Assembly: GCA_025399215.1 (NCBI GenBank)
Contig: MU621357.1
Coordinates: 1 to 23,032, forward strand
DNA length: 23,032 bases
DNA from: Globomyces pollinis-pini
Lineage: Eukaryota > Chytridiomycota > Chytridiomycetes > Rhizophydiales > Globomycetaceae
Direction of reading: 5' to 3'
Below, one piece after another: positions 8,770-17,390 of this stretch. The position numbers were made by a program, and so were the translations under genes. Within the stretch, counting starts at the first letter, position 1. The number at the start of each line of letters is the position of its first letter. The notes beneath the pieces are model-generated. The model did not search any database, had not been told where the DNA came from, and saw only the letters and a program-made list of their open reading frames with translations.

Positions 8770-9699
8770 TTATTGTAACAGTTGGGACATTTTAGCAACG
8801 ATATCTCGAAGTTGGGCAAGGATTTGTGCTTGGTTGTTGTTAACACCACCATTATTTCCATTGGCTCCGTTGTTATTACCAGTAGCACCATTGTTGGCAT
8901 TAGCACCGTTGTTGTTTCCAGTAGCACCGTTGTTATTTCCGGTAGCACCGTTGTTATTTCCAGTAGCACCGTTGTTATTTCCTTTACCACCGTTGTTGCC
9001 ATTTCCTTTTCCACCAGTTAATGCAGATCCAGTAGGAGTGGCAGCACAAACAGTTTCAGTAACAGTAATGGTTGCTTGAGCTTGATTGTTATTACCCAAT
9101 CCCAAACCAGTTGGAGTAGCACAAACAGTTTCTGTAACAGTAACAGTAGCTTCAGCACCTCCAGCAGCACCAGCGGCCGCACCAGCTTGTTGTCCTTTGT
9201 TATCTTGAGTAGGAGTTGGAGCATTCACAGCACCACCGTTATTTTTTGATGGTTGACCACCACCACTGGCAGCTTTGGTTAATTGATCATTGAGAGTCAC
9301 AGATCCAGCTGGACAACAGAAACTACCTTGAAGAGTTTGAATAGCCAATCGAAGGTTATTTTCTCTTCCAGCTACTGATCCACTGTTATCAATTTTTGTT
9401 CCATGATCAATTGCAAATTGTTTAGCAAAATCAGCTTGTGCTGGAGGACAATCACATGGAACCTTGACGGGTTTGACTTGACTAGTACGTTCACCGAATT
9501 TATTTTGAACACAGACAGGATCTTGTAGACCTGGAGTAGCACCTAAATCAGGAGCAAATTGAGCACGACTAGGATCTTGCTGAGCAGCAGGAGCGATCTT
9601 AGCTGGACAAGTACGTTTAGCTCTAATTTCAGCACCAGGATCTTGTGCAGAGATTGAAGTGACAATAGATACAATGGATAATAAAGTATTGAATTTCAT
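8770..9699 (-). CDS. secreted six-cysteine protein with Asn/Gly repeat tail
   Basis: Single exon, 309 residues from the ATG at 9699. An in-frame ATG nine codons upstream is less likely because signal peptides in this family start MKF. Signal peptide MKFNTLLSIVSIVTSISAQ, propeptide ending KR, then one six-cysteine domain nearly identical to domain 1 of the 7027-7986 gene (only TKIT/AKIA seen to differ). After SGGGQPSKNNGG the two proteins part completely. Here follow two VTVTETVCA(A)TPTG-type repeats, common in fungal wall proteins, then a low-complexity Asn/Gly array with repeated NNNGATG units, and a short amphipathic C-terminal helix (ILAQLRDIVAKMSQLLQ). No GPI signal is seen. Probably a cell-wall or matrix protein; exact function unknown. 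Confidence 0.8.
   Translation of the reverse strand: MKFNTLLSIVSIVTSISAQDPGAEIRAKRTCPAKIAPAAQQDPSRAQFAPDLGATPGLQDPVCVQNKFGERTSQVKPVKVPCDCPPAQADFAKQFAIDHGTKIDNSGSVAGRENNLRLAIQTLQGSFCCPAGSVTLNDQLTKAASGGGQPSKNNGGAVNAPTPTQDNKGQQAGAAAGAAGGAEATVTVTETVCATPTGLGLGNNNQAQATITVTETVCAATPTGSALTGGKGNGNNGGKGNNNGATGNNNGATGNNNGATGNNNGANANNGATGNNNGANGNNGGVNNNQAQILAQLRDIVAKMSQLLQ
8921..8983. repeat. 21-bp coding tandem repeat
   Basis: Three almost perfect 21-bp units (GTAGCACCGTTGTTATTTCC plus one base) inside the minus-strand gene encode the seven-residue unit NNNGATG. Degenerate units extend to both sides. The array is prone to length change by slippage. Confidence 0.85.
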
Positions 9700-10668
9700 A
9701 TTATAAAAATGGATGGTTGAATTCAATGTGCAACTTTTGGTTCTTTTTAATGTGAGTTTCCGGAATTTGGCTCAATGGGCTAGTAGCTGGAGCCAGTAGC
9801 CATGTTTCATTGGACACCAAAAATGTCTCACCAAAACCACTAAAATGCCTTTAAAGTTCATCAGGACGGGAAACCATTATTGTTCCTTAATCTGGTGTAT
9901 TTGTTTTGTCATGTTTTCCCCTGATTTGTTGGGTATTGACTCCTCTTGTTTTTTTGTGGTGTTCTTTCCGTTTGGGCGTTCGTTGTTCAAGGATACTTTG
10001 AAGACTTTTTAGATTCACCAAGCATTAGTAAAGCAGCTTTAAGAGAAATTTCATAATTATAATCAATTTATTCATGAGGACTGCCTATACTTATTTCGCG
10101 TTCACTATAATTTGCCAGACAACTTTTTACATGGTTGTGTTTATCATGCGAATGGTATAAACATGTAACATTAGTCTTGTAGGTAGACAAATAATGAGTT
10201 GCTTTTTACCTCTCCAAGTCAGTTGTGAAGGTCATATTTAAAAAAATATTGGGCTAGTTTAAGTGGGATCTAAAGCCCAATGCAACGGCACAAACTCTCT
10301 CGATTCTTTTGTGAGTACAATAGAATTAATCTTTACTATTCTATTCTTTCATTTATGGATAATTGAATCAATTTCCAGTGTTTCTTCAATTACAAACAAT
10401 CAATAATTGGCATTGATAAGTTGAACTTGAATTGAAATCCAATGTTGAACGATCAATTCTCAATTCCAAAGGACACTTATGTTCAAAGACATTTAAATTG
10501 CTTCGTTTTGGACAATTGTATCGAAGAACATGATTGCTAATTAACAATTGATAGATTCATTTCAATCCAAAAAAGTGATGATTATTACTGATGGGTAGTA
10601 ACAAATTGATATTGATTGACTTAGTTGTAAAATTTGAAAGAACAAAGTTGATGAGTCCAATTGCTTTA
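9700..10668. other. intergenic with orphan membrane-like ORF
   Basis: Mostly without supported genes. On the + strand, 9940-10056 is open for 38 codons and reads as a hydrophobic helix (LLLFFCGVLSVWAFVV) followed by a polar tail (QGYFEDFLDSPSISKAALRE) and TAA. That looks like the last exon of a small membrane protein, but upstream exons could not be assembled. The rest (10060-10668) is AT-rich with no gene seen; it follows the 3' end of Mic10. Confidence 0.3.
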
Positions 10669-11033
10669 TTAAAGGTTAATGTTGAAACTTCTAAAATATT
10701 AATAAATGATTCAGAGAGATGAATACCTAGTAGAATCTGAGTAAGCCATTCCCGCACCCCAACCAGTAGCCAAGGCAATTGGCCAAGATTTCCCTAACAA
10801 TCAAATACTAATTCCAGTGATACTTTTAAATAATAAGAATGAGAAACCGACACCGATAGCAGCACCTAATGAAGTTTTGATAGCAAAATTCGCAATAGTT
10901 TTATCCCACTTTTATAAATCAAAACAACATCCCATACCTAAAGGATTGATAAATCTACTTGCTATTGGAATACCTAAGAGGGTCAACACAACTGGGTCCA
11001 AACCTTCTGAGCCAATAATTCTTCAGATGACAT
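10669..11033 (-). CDS. MIC10: MICOS complex subunit Mic10
   Basis: Four exons (11033-11004, 10908-10824, 10793-10727, 10690-10669) give 67 residues. Mic10 is the small inner-membrane protein that bends membranes at mitochondrial crista junctions. The family KWD motif (AQKWDKTIANFAIKTSLG) is followed by a glycine-containing first helix, the charged FKRKSWP turn, and a second glycine-rich helix (LATGWGAGMAYSDS), ending RSFNINL. Introns are 95, 30 and 36 nt. Splicing the third is preferred because YSDSTRSFN matches the family pattern YxxCxxxF better than the unspliced ending. The protein is shorter than the usual 80-100 residues, mostly at the N-terminus. The start codon is 31 bp from that of SFT2, which is transcribed the other way. 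Confidence 0.88.
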
Positions 11034-11064
11034 TATAAAAATTTTACAAGAATTTCACAGACAA
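11034..11064. promoter_or_regulatory. 31-bp divergent start-codon spacer (MIC10/SFT2)
   Basis: Only 31 bp separate the ATG of MIC10 (minus) from that of SFT2 (plus). The spacer is AT-rich (contains TATAAAAATT). It is too short for two conventional promoters with separate UTRs, so the 5' ends must overlap, lie inside each other's coding regions, or the transcripts be nearly leaderless. Confidence 0.6.
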
Positions 11065-11968
11065 ATGACAGACCTTAATTTCCAAGAGACTTTAAACAAA
11101 TTCAATCAAAGTCAGAAAAAACAAAGTTCATTCTCTTCCTTCTTTTCTGCTCCAAATTTGGGTGAATCTTCAGAAACTTTAATGGGTTCTTTTACCCGTG
11201 CATCAGGTACTCATCATGGACTTTTAGTATTCAGTATTTGTTAATTATCTTACCTATTTAATTATTCTATTTGTTATCGTACATATTTAATTATTCTATT
11301 TGTTAATTATCTTACATATTTAATTATTCTTACTCTTTGAAATCCATCCAATTAATTATTCCTACTCTCTAATTTATTTAGAATCAATCAGTTCAACAGT
11401 GTTTGGGGAACGAAATCCAGATGCTGAATGTTTTGGACTTTCAACCTTTCAAAGATATATTGCTTTTGCATTAATGATGGGTTCTTCATTTCTCTTTTTC
11501 ACTATTGGTAAGTTATACTTATTTGAATCGAATATTTTAGCATTATTTACTTTACCTATGGTTTTGCTGTCTCCTGGAAAGTTTGCGTTGACTTATACAA
11601 TGGCATCTCTATTATTTTTGACTTCATTTTCAGTATTAAATGGATGGAGAGCACAGTTAAAACATTTGTTTTGTTGGGAGAGAGCGTATTTAATGTTTTA
11701 TTAACGTTAACAGACCCTTCACCATTACATTTTTGGGTAGTATGATGTTGACATTGTGGTTTAGTGTGGTGACTCCAAGGTTTTAACTGTCTTTATAATT
11801 GATTTTTTAGGTACATTTTCTAAGAGTTGAATTATTAGTTATATACCAGTAATATTCTTTACAGTGATGGAAATAATCACTTTAATCTGGTATTTGGGAT
11901 CGTATTTGCCAGGAGGGACTCATGGATTACGATGGATGACACGATCAACAATTGGACTCCCAGTGTAA
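11065..11968 (+). CDS. SFT2: Sft2-family Golgi vesicle transport protein
   Basis: Five exons (11065-11206, 11382-11507, 11541-11685, 11714-11779, 11839-11968) give 202 residues. Sft2 proteins are four-helix Golgi membrane proteins that assist fusion of endosome-derived vesicles. The cytosolic N-terminus (about 70 residues) is followed by four hydrophobic helices (about 72-92, 102-121, 139-158, 160-182). Family blocks are clear: LFTLPMVLLSPGKFALTYT, RAQLKHLFCWERAPFTITFL and LIWYLGSYLPGGTHGLR. Introns are 175, 33, 28 and 59 nt. The 28-nt one restores ERAPFT, and the 59-nt one (weak donor AG|GTTTTA, acceptor ATTAG) restores SYIPVIFFTVMEIITLIWY. The 33-nt intron contains no stop, so an unspliced reading stays open but inserts unrelated residues. 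Confidence 0.9.
11235..11329. repeat. AT-rich tandem repeat inside SFT2 intron 1
   Basis: Three units (11235-11267, 11268-11296, 11297-11329; 33, 29 and 33 bp) share TATTTGTTA at the start and TATTTAATTATTC at the end. They fill much of the 175-nt first intron, which suggests this intron grew from a short one by tandem duplication. Confidence 0.75.
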
Positions 11969-12430
11969 AATAGCGTAATAATAGTGTCTTATTAGTGATT
12001 ATTTACAAGTTTTTATGAGTCATATTTACGATTCTATTTATTATTCAACATACAAATGAATAGTATTTACAAAGTAAACCATCCATGCTGATTATGATGT
12101 AATGAAATTGTTTTATATTGTAATTTAATGTAAAGATTACAGTTTTTTAAATTTTCATGCAAAGTCAATCATGCAATAAAGGTTACACAAAGTCTAGTAA
12201 GTTTGACAAAAAAAGTCAAAATCAACCAAAAAAACAACAACCAACCAAAAGAAACAAAAAGTTTAAAATTCAAACTCTAAAAACTCTAAATTCTTTAAAA
12301 ACAAATTTTCATGCAAGTGTGGAATGTTTCATTGGAGCCACGTCATTCCGTTGCTGATTCCGAATTAACCCTAGAAACCCTAGCTTATCTTTTCATTTAA
12401 AAGCTTCGATTTTTCCTTTCTTTTAATCTC
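11969..12430. other. intergenic and promoter region of the Sel1-repeat gene
   Basis: No gene is supported. A 66-residue Lys/Gln/Asn-rich frame at 12157-12357 has no protein family character. Two telomere-repeat-like boxes lie near the right end and are annotated separately. Confidence 0.5.
12367..12383. promoter_or_regulatory. paired telo-box-like motifs
   Basis: AACCCTAG and AAACCCTAG occur back to back, ending 47 bp before the start codon of the Sel1-repeat gene. Telomere-repeat-like boxes in promoters are known to bind Tbf1/Teb1-type factors in fungi and TRB-type factors in plants. Function here is inference. Confidence 0.45.
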
Positions 12431-13821
12431 ATGTTTGGCCTTCTCTCTTTATATAGAAGGGGAAATTTACACAATACGCAAAGGTAATTAACTCTTAATT
12501 TTAATTCACATAGGTATTCCTCACTATTAATTAATCATAGACTTCATACTTACAAACCTGATCGTTGGTTCGAATTTAGACACAACCCGTTTCATTACAA
12601 TGATCACATTCAGTCAGATTCAAATCAATCAGACCCTCAAGTTAACGCTGGCGCTGAACTACTAGCTATCGCTGCTGGTACCCTTACCGCAAAACTCTAC
12701 AATGCTACCTTGAATGATGATGATTTTTTGGACTCTAATCAACAAAACAGTTCAAAAATATCTGCAAATACCAAAGACTCTCAAGAATCCGTAGAGTCTG
12801 TTATACCTCCACCTGTCATGACTCGCTCGGTATCAAACGATCCGTCCGCATTTGTCAAGCCAAAGAAGTGGCATAATGTTCAACTTTCTAAACCACCAAA
12901 CAAAGATTCACTGTATAAATTAAACTCTCCGTTCTTAACTCACTCCCCTAAGCTGTCATCTGATGTTGATAGAGTGGTTCCAAAATTGGTTTTTGAACAC
13001 ACACAAACTACTGGTACATATTCTAACTTTGATCAAAAATGCCTTTTACCAATTGGGTTTGGCCAGAATCAAGTAACCGAGAACCGCACAAAAGAAAGTA
13101 TCATAACTGTTCCAACACAAAATGATGCAAACTACAATGAAGCAGTGATGAAGAATATCGAAACAGTAAATTCTATACCTCCTCATTCTACGGAATTGAT
13201 ATCTAACAATATTTCCACTGTCGAGATAAATACCGATAAAGGACCTATTGAGAATATCAATTCTGTAGACTTAGAAAAAACAGTGAAATTAGCTTCCCCA
13301 AATGTCATACCAGAAGTTGTGCCGGCGGAACTTCCAGACCTTTTTGAGCCACTTTACAATGACCTCTCCTCTGATTTAGCTATTCATCAAGCCCAAGAGA
13401 ATTTCATTCTTGCATTATGTTATATCCAACAATATTCAGAATTATCCCCTGACCAAGCAAGTTATGTTTGTGAATTGTTTGAAGACGCTGCAAAAGTGGG
13501 TCATATTGATGCGGTAAGAAAATTGATATAGCTAACATATAGGCATTTAATGCTGGTCTCTGTTATGATCCACTTGGTGCCTTTAATCATATCGCAAACG
13601 ACATCTCAAGAGCAATTGTCTTTTACAAGCAAGCTGCCTTTGAAGGTCATAAACGAGCCCAATACCGCTTGGGATTACTGTTATTAGAAAAAGTATCTGA
13701 TGCGAAACAGCGTGTTTATTTTGAAGAAGGAATTAAATGGATCAAGAAATCTGCAGAAGGACACTTTAAAGAAGCTCAAGAACTAGTGAAGTTCTTTCAA
13801 TTGAAAGGAATTCTTGTCTAA
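12431..13821 (+). CDS. Sel1-repeat protein, probably mitochondrial
   Basis: Three exons (12431-12483, 12514-13513, 13543-13821) give 443 residues. The N-terminus (MFGLLSLYRRGNLHNTQRYS) is basic, hydroxylated and without acidic residues, as in mitochondrial presequences. A long low-complexity polar region (about 85-290) follows. The C-terminal part (about 310-435) is helical with Sel1/TPR-like repeats: FEDAAKVGHIDAAFNAGLCY, IVFYKQAAFEGHKRAQYRLG, and WIKKSAEGHFKEAQE. Such repeats are protein-interaction solenoids. Mitochondrial Sel1 proteins such as DELE1 and COA7 are known elsewhere, but orthology is not claimed. Introns are 30 and 29 nt; the second has GCTAAC just before its acceptor. A polyadenylation-like AATAAA follows the stop. 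The next gene (Pam16) is convergent. Confidence 0.8.
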
Positions 13822-13951
13822 AACTAATAAAATATATATATGTATACAAACTTGAATTCTAAATTCCACAGGATTGAATGAATTATTTTTATTCATTAAA
13901 ATACTATATCAAGATGGTAGAACAACAGTGACTGAAAAACACAAACATAAA

Positions 13952-14409
13952 TTACTTTTTAGACTCCGATGGTTTTTCAAGTTCCAAATCTATCCTTTCT
14001 TTTGCCCTAAACACCTTTGATTGTATATAAAACGAACCACCTTCTTTAGGATCATTTACTTTGAATAACTTTTCATATTTCTAAACCATGAAATCAAATA
14101 CATTATTACTTGTAATAAATTATCCTTTGATACTTCACCTTCAACATTCAATATTTTTTTAGCTTCCTCTATTGTCATTCCAGTTGCTCTAGTAGCAGGA
14201 TCAGCATGACTTTTAGTAGCATTGATAGCATTTTGAGCAGAATCTATTTTAAATGAATTAAAATTATAAATAAAATTACGAGCTGATGCTGCAGCATAAG
14301 CATCTACAAATGCTCTAACTACAATACGTCCACCGACTAGTACTACTTGGGTTAATACTCTTGCTGGCTATTTTGATTATTTTTTTCTAATTCTTCAACT
14401 TACATTCAT
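13952..14409 (-). CDS. PAM16: mitochondrial import motor subunit Pam16/Tim16
   Basis: Three exons (14409-14404, 14367-14110, 14080-13952) give 130 residues. Pam16 is the J-like partner of Pam14/Pam18 in the TIM23 import motor at the inner membrane. The N-terminus [20 protein letters not shown] followed by [10 protein letters not shown] is the typical hydrophobic start. The J-like region follows: [20 protein letters not shown] then [20 protein letters not shown] and KVFRAKERI, all family blocks. As expected for Pam16, the HPD tripeptide of true J proteins is absent. Introns are 36 and 29 nt. The first coding exon encodes only Met-Asn. Convergent with the Sel1-repeat gene and in tandem with the stress protein gene (163 bp upstream). 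Confidence 0.92.
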
Positions 14410-14572
14410 TTAATTTCTGTTAGTTAAAAAAAAATTCTTTGAAATTTTAGACTGTCTCCTTTACCGCTTAATTTTAGTCAACTCAGAATGGTGATGAATT
14501 ATGCAAGTAGTAATAATCAAGACTCTCAAAAAGAATTGTAAATCAATGAATGGATTGAATCATTATATTCAA

Positions 14573-15140
14573 CTACACAAGAGATTGTACAGGAACAATG
14601 ACCACTGGAACTTTAGAATAATTCAAAACATGTTGAGAAACGGATCCTAATAATGTACGTCCAACAATCCCTTTACTATGATTGGACATGATAATAAAAT
14701 CAGGATGAATCAATTCAGTTTTATGATCAATAACTTGTCTAGCATCTCCTGATGTAGATATAGCACGAACATGAAATTGATTAGCAATCAATTTCTTGGC
14801 CAACTTTTCCAATAATTCTTTTGATTCTTGTTTTTCTTGTTCCATAAATGTTGATAAATTCACTAAAAAGTGTTAAGATTAGAATATTACTTTGCATGGA
14901 AGCTGGTTGACTACTTGGACTAATCAAAGATAGAAATACATGAGATGTTTGCATGGTACGTGCATGTAGTAATACTATCAAATCTGTTTTGGGATTCAAT
15001 AATAAATTCATGGCATGTTCAATGAATTTCAAGGTATTCTTTGATTCATCAATTGGAATCAAGATTGTTCGTTGTTGTTTAAAATCATTTTGATTGGAAA
15101 GGATGAGTTCATGATTGAAGGTAAGGATATCTGTTGCCAT
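14573..15140 (-). CDS. universal stress protein (UspA-like)
   Basis: Two exons (15140-14891 and 14862-14573) joined over a 28-nt intron (TTAAC before the TTTTTAG acceptor) give 179 residues. The fold starts with RTILIPIDESKNTLKFIEHA, the usual first strand with its nucleotide-contacting Asp and following helix. It ends with the nucleotide-binding signature HSKGIVGRTLLGSVSQHVL and the last strand VPVVIVPV. USP proteins bind ATP or AMP and help stress survival; they are cytosolic and usually dimeric. The glycine signature suggests an ATP-binding type. The start is the first ATG; about 20 residues precede the first strand. A TATA-like sequence lies about 55 bp upstream. Confidence 0.9.
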
Positions 15141-15777
15141 CTTCAGTATAAATTATTGTTTCTTGTTTAGCTAAGGATTCTAATGTATTTATATAGTTTA
15201 ATATTTTACAATGCTTTAGAATCATTCATTATGATTCATACGGTATACCGTCATCACACTACCAAGTAATCCATCTCCTTCTGGTCCTTTGAACCACTGA
15301 TAGTTTGTGGTGTCCATCAAGTATAAAAACTGTCCAAGGACGAAACCATTTATCAAGTTTCTAAATCCATGACTTTCGTTCTAGTATAAAAACGGAATTT
15401 CATCAAGATGAAAGTTTTCTCAAAACGCACGTGCTCACAAACAAGGAAGGTACGTGGTATCTAGGTAATTATCATTCATATTACGAAAAAAGAACAATAT
15501 GAAATTGTCTAGTGGCATCAGGAAGCGATGCTCATAGCATATAACTTACTACTTAATGGGAACACATTTGCTCACCCAATCTTCATGTTAATCATTACAT
15601 TCATTTTGGGTCTTTAATATGGTAATAAGAATCTGAAGGCATTTTTATTTTGACAAAAATTTCGTGCTAAAACACAAATTGAGCTAAATGAAATTAAATT
15701 ACGAGACAACAAACGAAAATTAGCATAGTGGGTCTTATGAGGTTATGCAAACCTGATGAGGTGCGTCATGCCACTGC
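15141..15777. other. intergenic, no convincing gene
   Basis: Two TATAAAAAC boxes (about 15322 and 15385) precede an ATG at about 15408 that opens a very short basic frame (MKVFSKRTCSQTRK) with a possible donor GTACGT. No protein family emerges. A short coding-like patch near 15680-15733 (ELNEIKLRDNKRKLA then stop) is also unassigned. Confidence 0.35.
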
Positions 15778-16263
15778 ATGAATCAAAAGAGATCAAGTGA
15801 TATCCGAACACGTATATATTTCCGTACTCTTTCCCTTGCCAATTATACCAAGCTCAGTGTTATGTCCAGTGCAACGCATGTTACTGGTAAATGTGAAAAA
15901 AACCAATCTACAAATCCATCATCTACTCAATCGGATCAGTCTCGACCTTCCATTCGCCATCCACCACGTAAAAGGGTCAGGCTTAATCCCACAGCCATTG
16001 CAATGCAAGCGTTGGCTGATGGTATAGTTAAAATTGCTCAAGTAAAGGAAAACGGTATTCAGCTGAAGTATCAACTAAGAAAGGAAACTAATCTCCAACG
16101 GTCTGTCATTATCTTTCAAGAAGTGTATTCAGAACTTGATGTAATGCAACAATTAAAGTTCATTTCGTTCTTGGCTGAAAACGTGAATGAAGCTGAAGCG
16201 TTTATAGTACTTAATGATGCACTCCGAAAAGCATATGTAGATAATTTTTTTATTAAAAATTGA
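15778..16263 (+). CDS. small basic, likely nuclear protein of unknown function
   Basis: Single open frame of 161 residues. The downstream ATG at 15862 (MSSATHVTGKCEK...) has a better -3 base, so the protein may start there (133 residues). A Ser/Thr/Gln-rich N-terminus is followed by a basic cluster (IRHPPRKRVRLNP, a plausible nuclear localisation signal). After it comes a helical C-terminal half: AIAMQALADGIVKIAQVKEN, LQRSVIIFQEVYSELDVMQQ and LKFISFLAENVNEAEAFIVL, ending ALRKAYVDNF. Its layout resembles the C-terminal part of Myb/SANT-like or transposon-derived regulators, but this is an impression, not an identification. AATAAA lies about 10 bp after the stop codon. Confidence 0.5.
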   Translation: MNQKRSSDIRTRIYFRTLSLANYTKLSVMSSATHVTGKCEKNQSTNPSSTQSDQSRPSIRHPPRKRVRLNPTAIAMQALADGIVKIAQVKENGIQLKYQLRKETNLQRSVIIFQEVYSELDVMQQLKFISFLAENVNEAEAFIVLNDALRKAYVDNFFIKN

Positions 16264-17390
16264 TCATACAAATAAAAGCCTGATTAAAAATCATTGTTTG
16301 CATCATAATCCATATCATCATTCCGCATTTTATTCGATATTTGATTCCTTAAATTTGAAGGTTAATAGCATTATATTCTTGTTCTGTCTCGTTCTGCGCG
16401 ATATTAATCAAATTAGTCGAGTTCTCGTTGTTCCTTCTTGATATAATTATTCACCAAATCTACTTGGTAGGTAAACGGAAAAGAAGGAATAGGGTAAGAA
16501 TTGGAGAACGTTTCCCTATTTCTTAAAGATGAATGTCTCAAGTTGGATTATTCTTCTGGCCTGAGATGTGCTTGTTACCATTCTTTGAGCGGTTAATGAA
16601 TCCCGCACAATGGGTGAGAGACCATTGTGGTGATTCAGGAGGGCAATTGATGTTTCTGTTGGCCCTGCCAGAATATAACTCTACCACACTTATTCAATTG
16701 TATTTTCCAAAATACAGAATTTGCATTACTATAGTCCAGACACCGTAGAAAATAATTGGATTAATGATCAATTAAAATTTCACCTCTCTTGCCAAAGTAA
16801 CATTCCCTAGATAGGCATACACCATTAAATAGATAAGATTTTCTCGTAAAATCAAGTCCAAAATCACTTAATTAGTTAAAAAACGTTTGACCGGATAAAC
16901 TACTCTTGAATTCTTTGAAAACGTGAAGTCAATGCAACAACGTTTGTTTTTACATCTCTGATATTAAGGTACGATATCATATGATACACGCAATACTGCT
17001 TTAATGTTCTTTGTTGGGTCGTCTAATTGAATACACATGACTACAATTGATGGTCACATCTCAAAGATAGTATTATAGTGGGGGAAAACATTTAACTTAA
17101 TATTGACAACACAAACAGTCAGTTGATACGAATTGAATGAGATGTTACTGTTGATAAAATACCCAATCGATCGAACTAGTCAAAGACTATTATCTGATCA
17201 GCTGATTACAAAATGTGACCATGCACAGTGGAACGTTGAGAGAATTCGGACATAATCAAGTTCCCTATACCAATTGATGAGTTGATGATTGTTTCATGGG
17301 ATGATATCTTCGCGATGTAACATCTGCGGTACAACATATGGCAATATAAATATCACCTAAAAATACCCATTGCCATTCAAAAACAAAAAT
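16264..17390. other. intergenic, 1.1 kb, no gene seen
   Basis: A 71-residue frame at 16533-16748 shows no family character. Acidic or polar minus-strand patches at 16270-16470 are interrupted by stops. The right end is the promoter of the glucanase gene, with AATATAAATA about 45 bp before its start codon. Confidence 0.5.

Noticed and set aside
8782..9079. Long plus-strand frames rich in Val, Ser, Leu and Pro opposite the secreted-protein gene
   Set aside because: They are antisense shadows of the 21-bp repeat array.
9700..9726. Upstream ATG extending the secreted protein by nine residues
   Set aside because: The paralog and the signal peptide both begin MKF, so the inner ATG is preferred.
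12157..12357. Lys/Gln/Asn-rich 66-residue open frame
   Set aside because: Composition simply reflects A-rich DNA; no family blocks, and it lies in the upstream region of the Sel1-repeat gene.
12571..12582. GGTTCGAAT resembling a tRNA T-loop
   Set aside because: It lies in the coding sequence of the Sel1-repeat protein, with no matching acceptor or anticodon arms.
15408..15540. Short two-exon gene (MKVFSKRTCSQTRK plus a second exon) behind tandem TATA boxes
   Set aside because: Only 28 residues, basic, no homolog recalled; the intron choice is arbitrary.
16270..16470. Minus-strand acidic exon-like pieces (NKMRNDDMDYDANNDF and NETEQEYNAINLQI)
   Set aside because: Frames are interrupted and cannot be joined by a credible intron; no start codon.
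16533..16748. 71-residue frame containing a GDSGG string like trypsin-type proteases
   Set aside because: No His/Asp catalytic blocks, no disulfide pattern and no signal peptide. The match is a chance pentapeptide.
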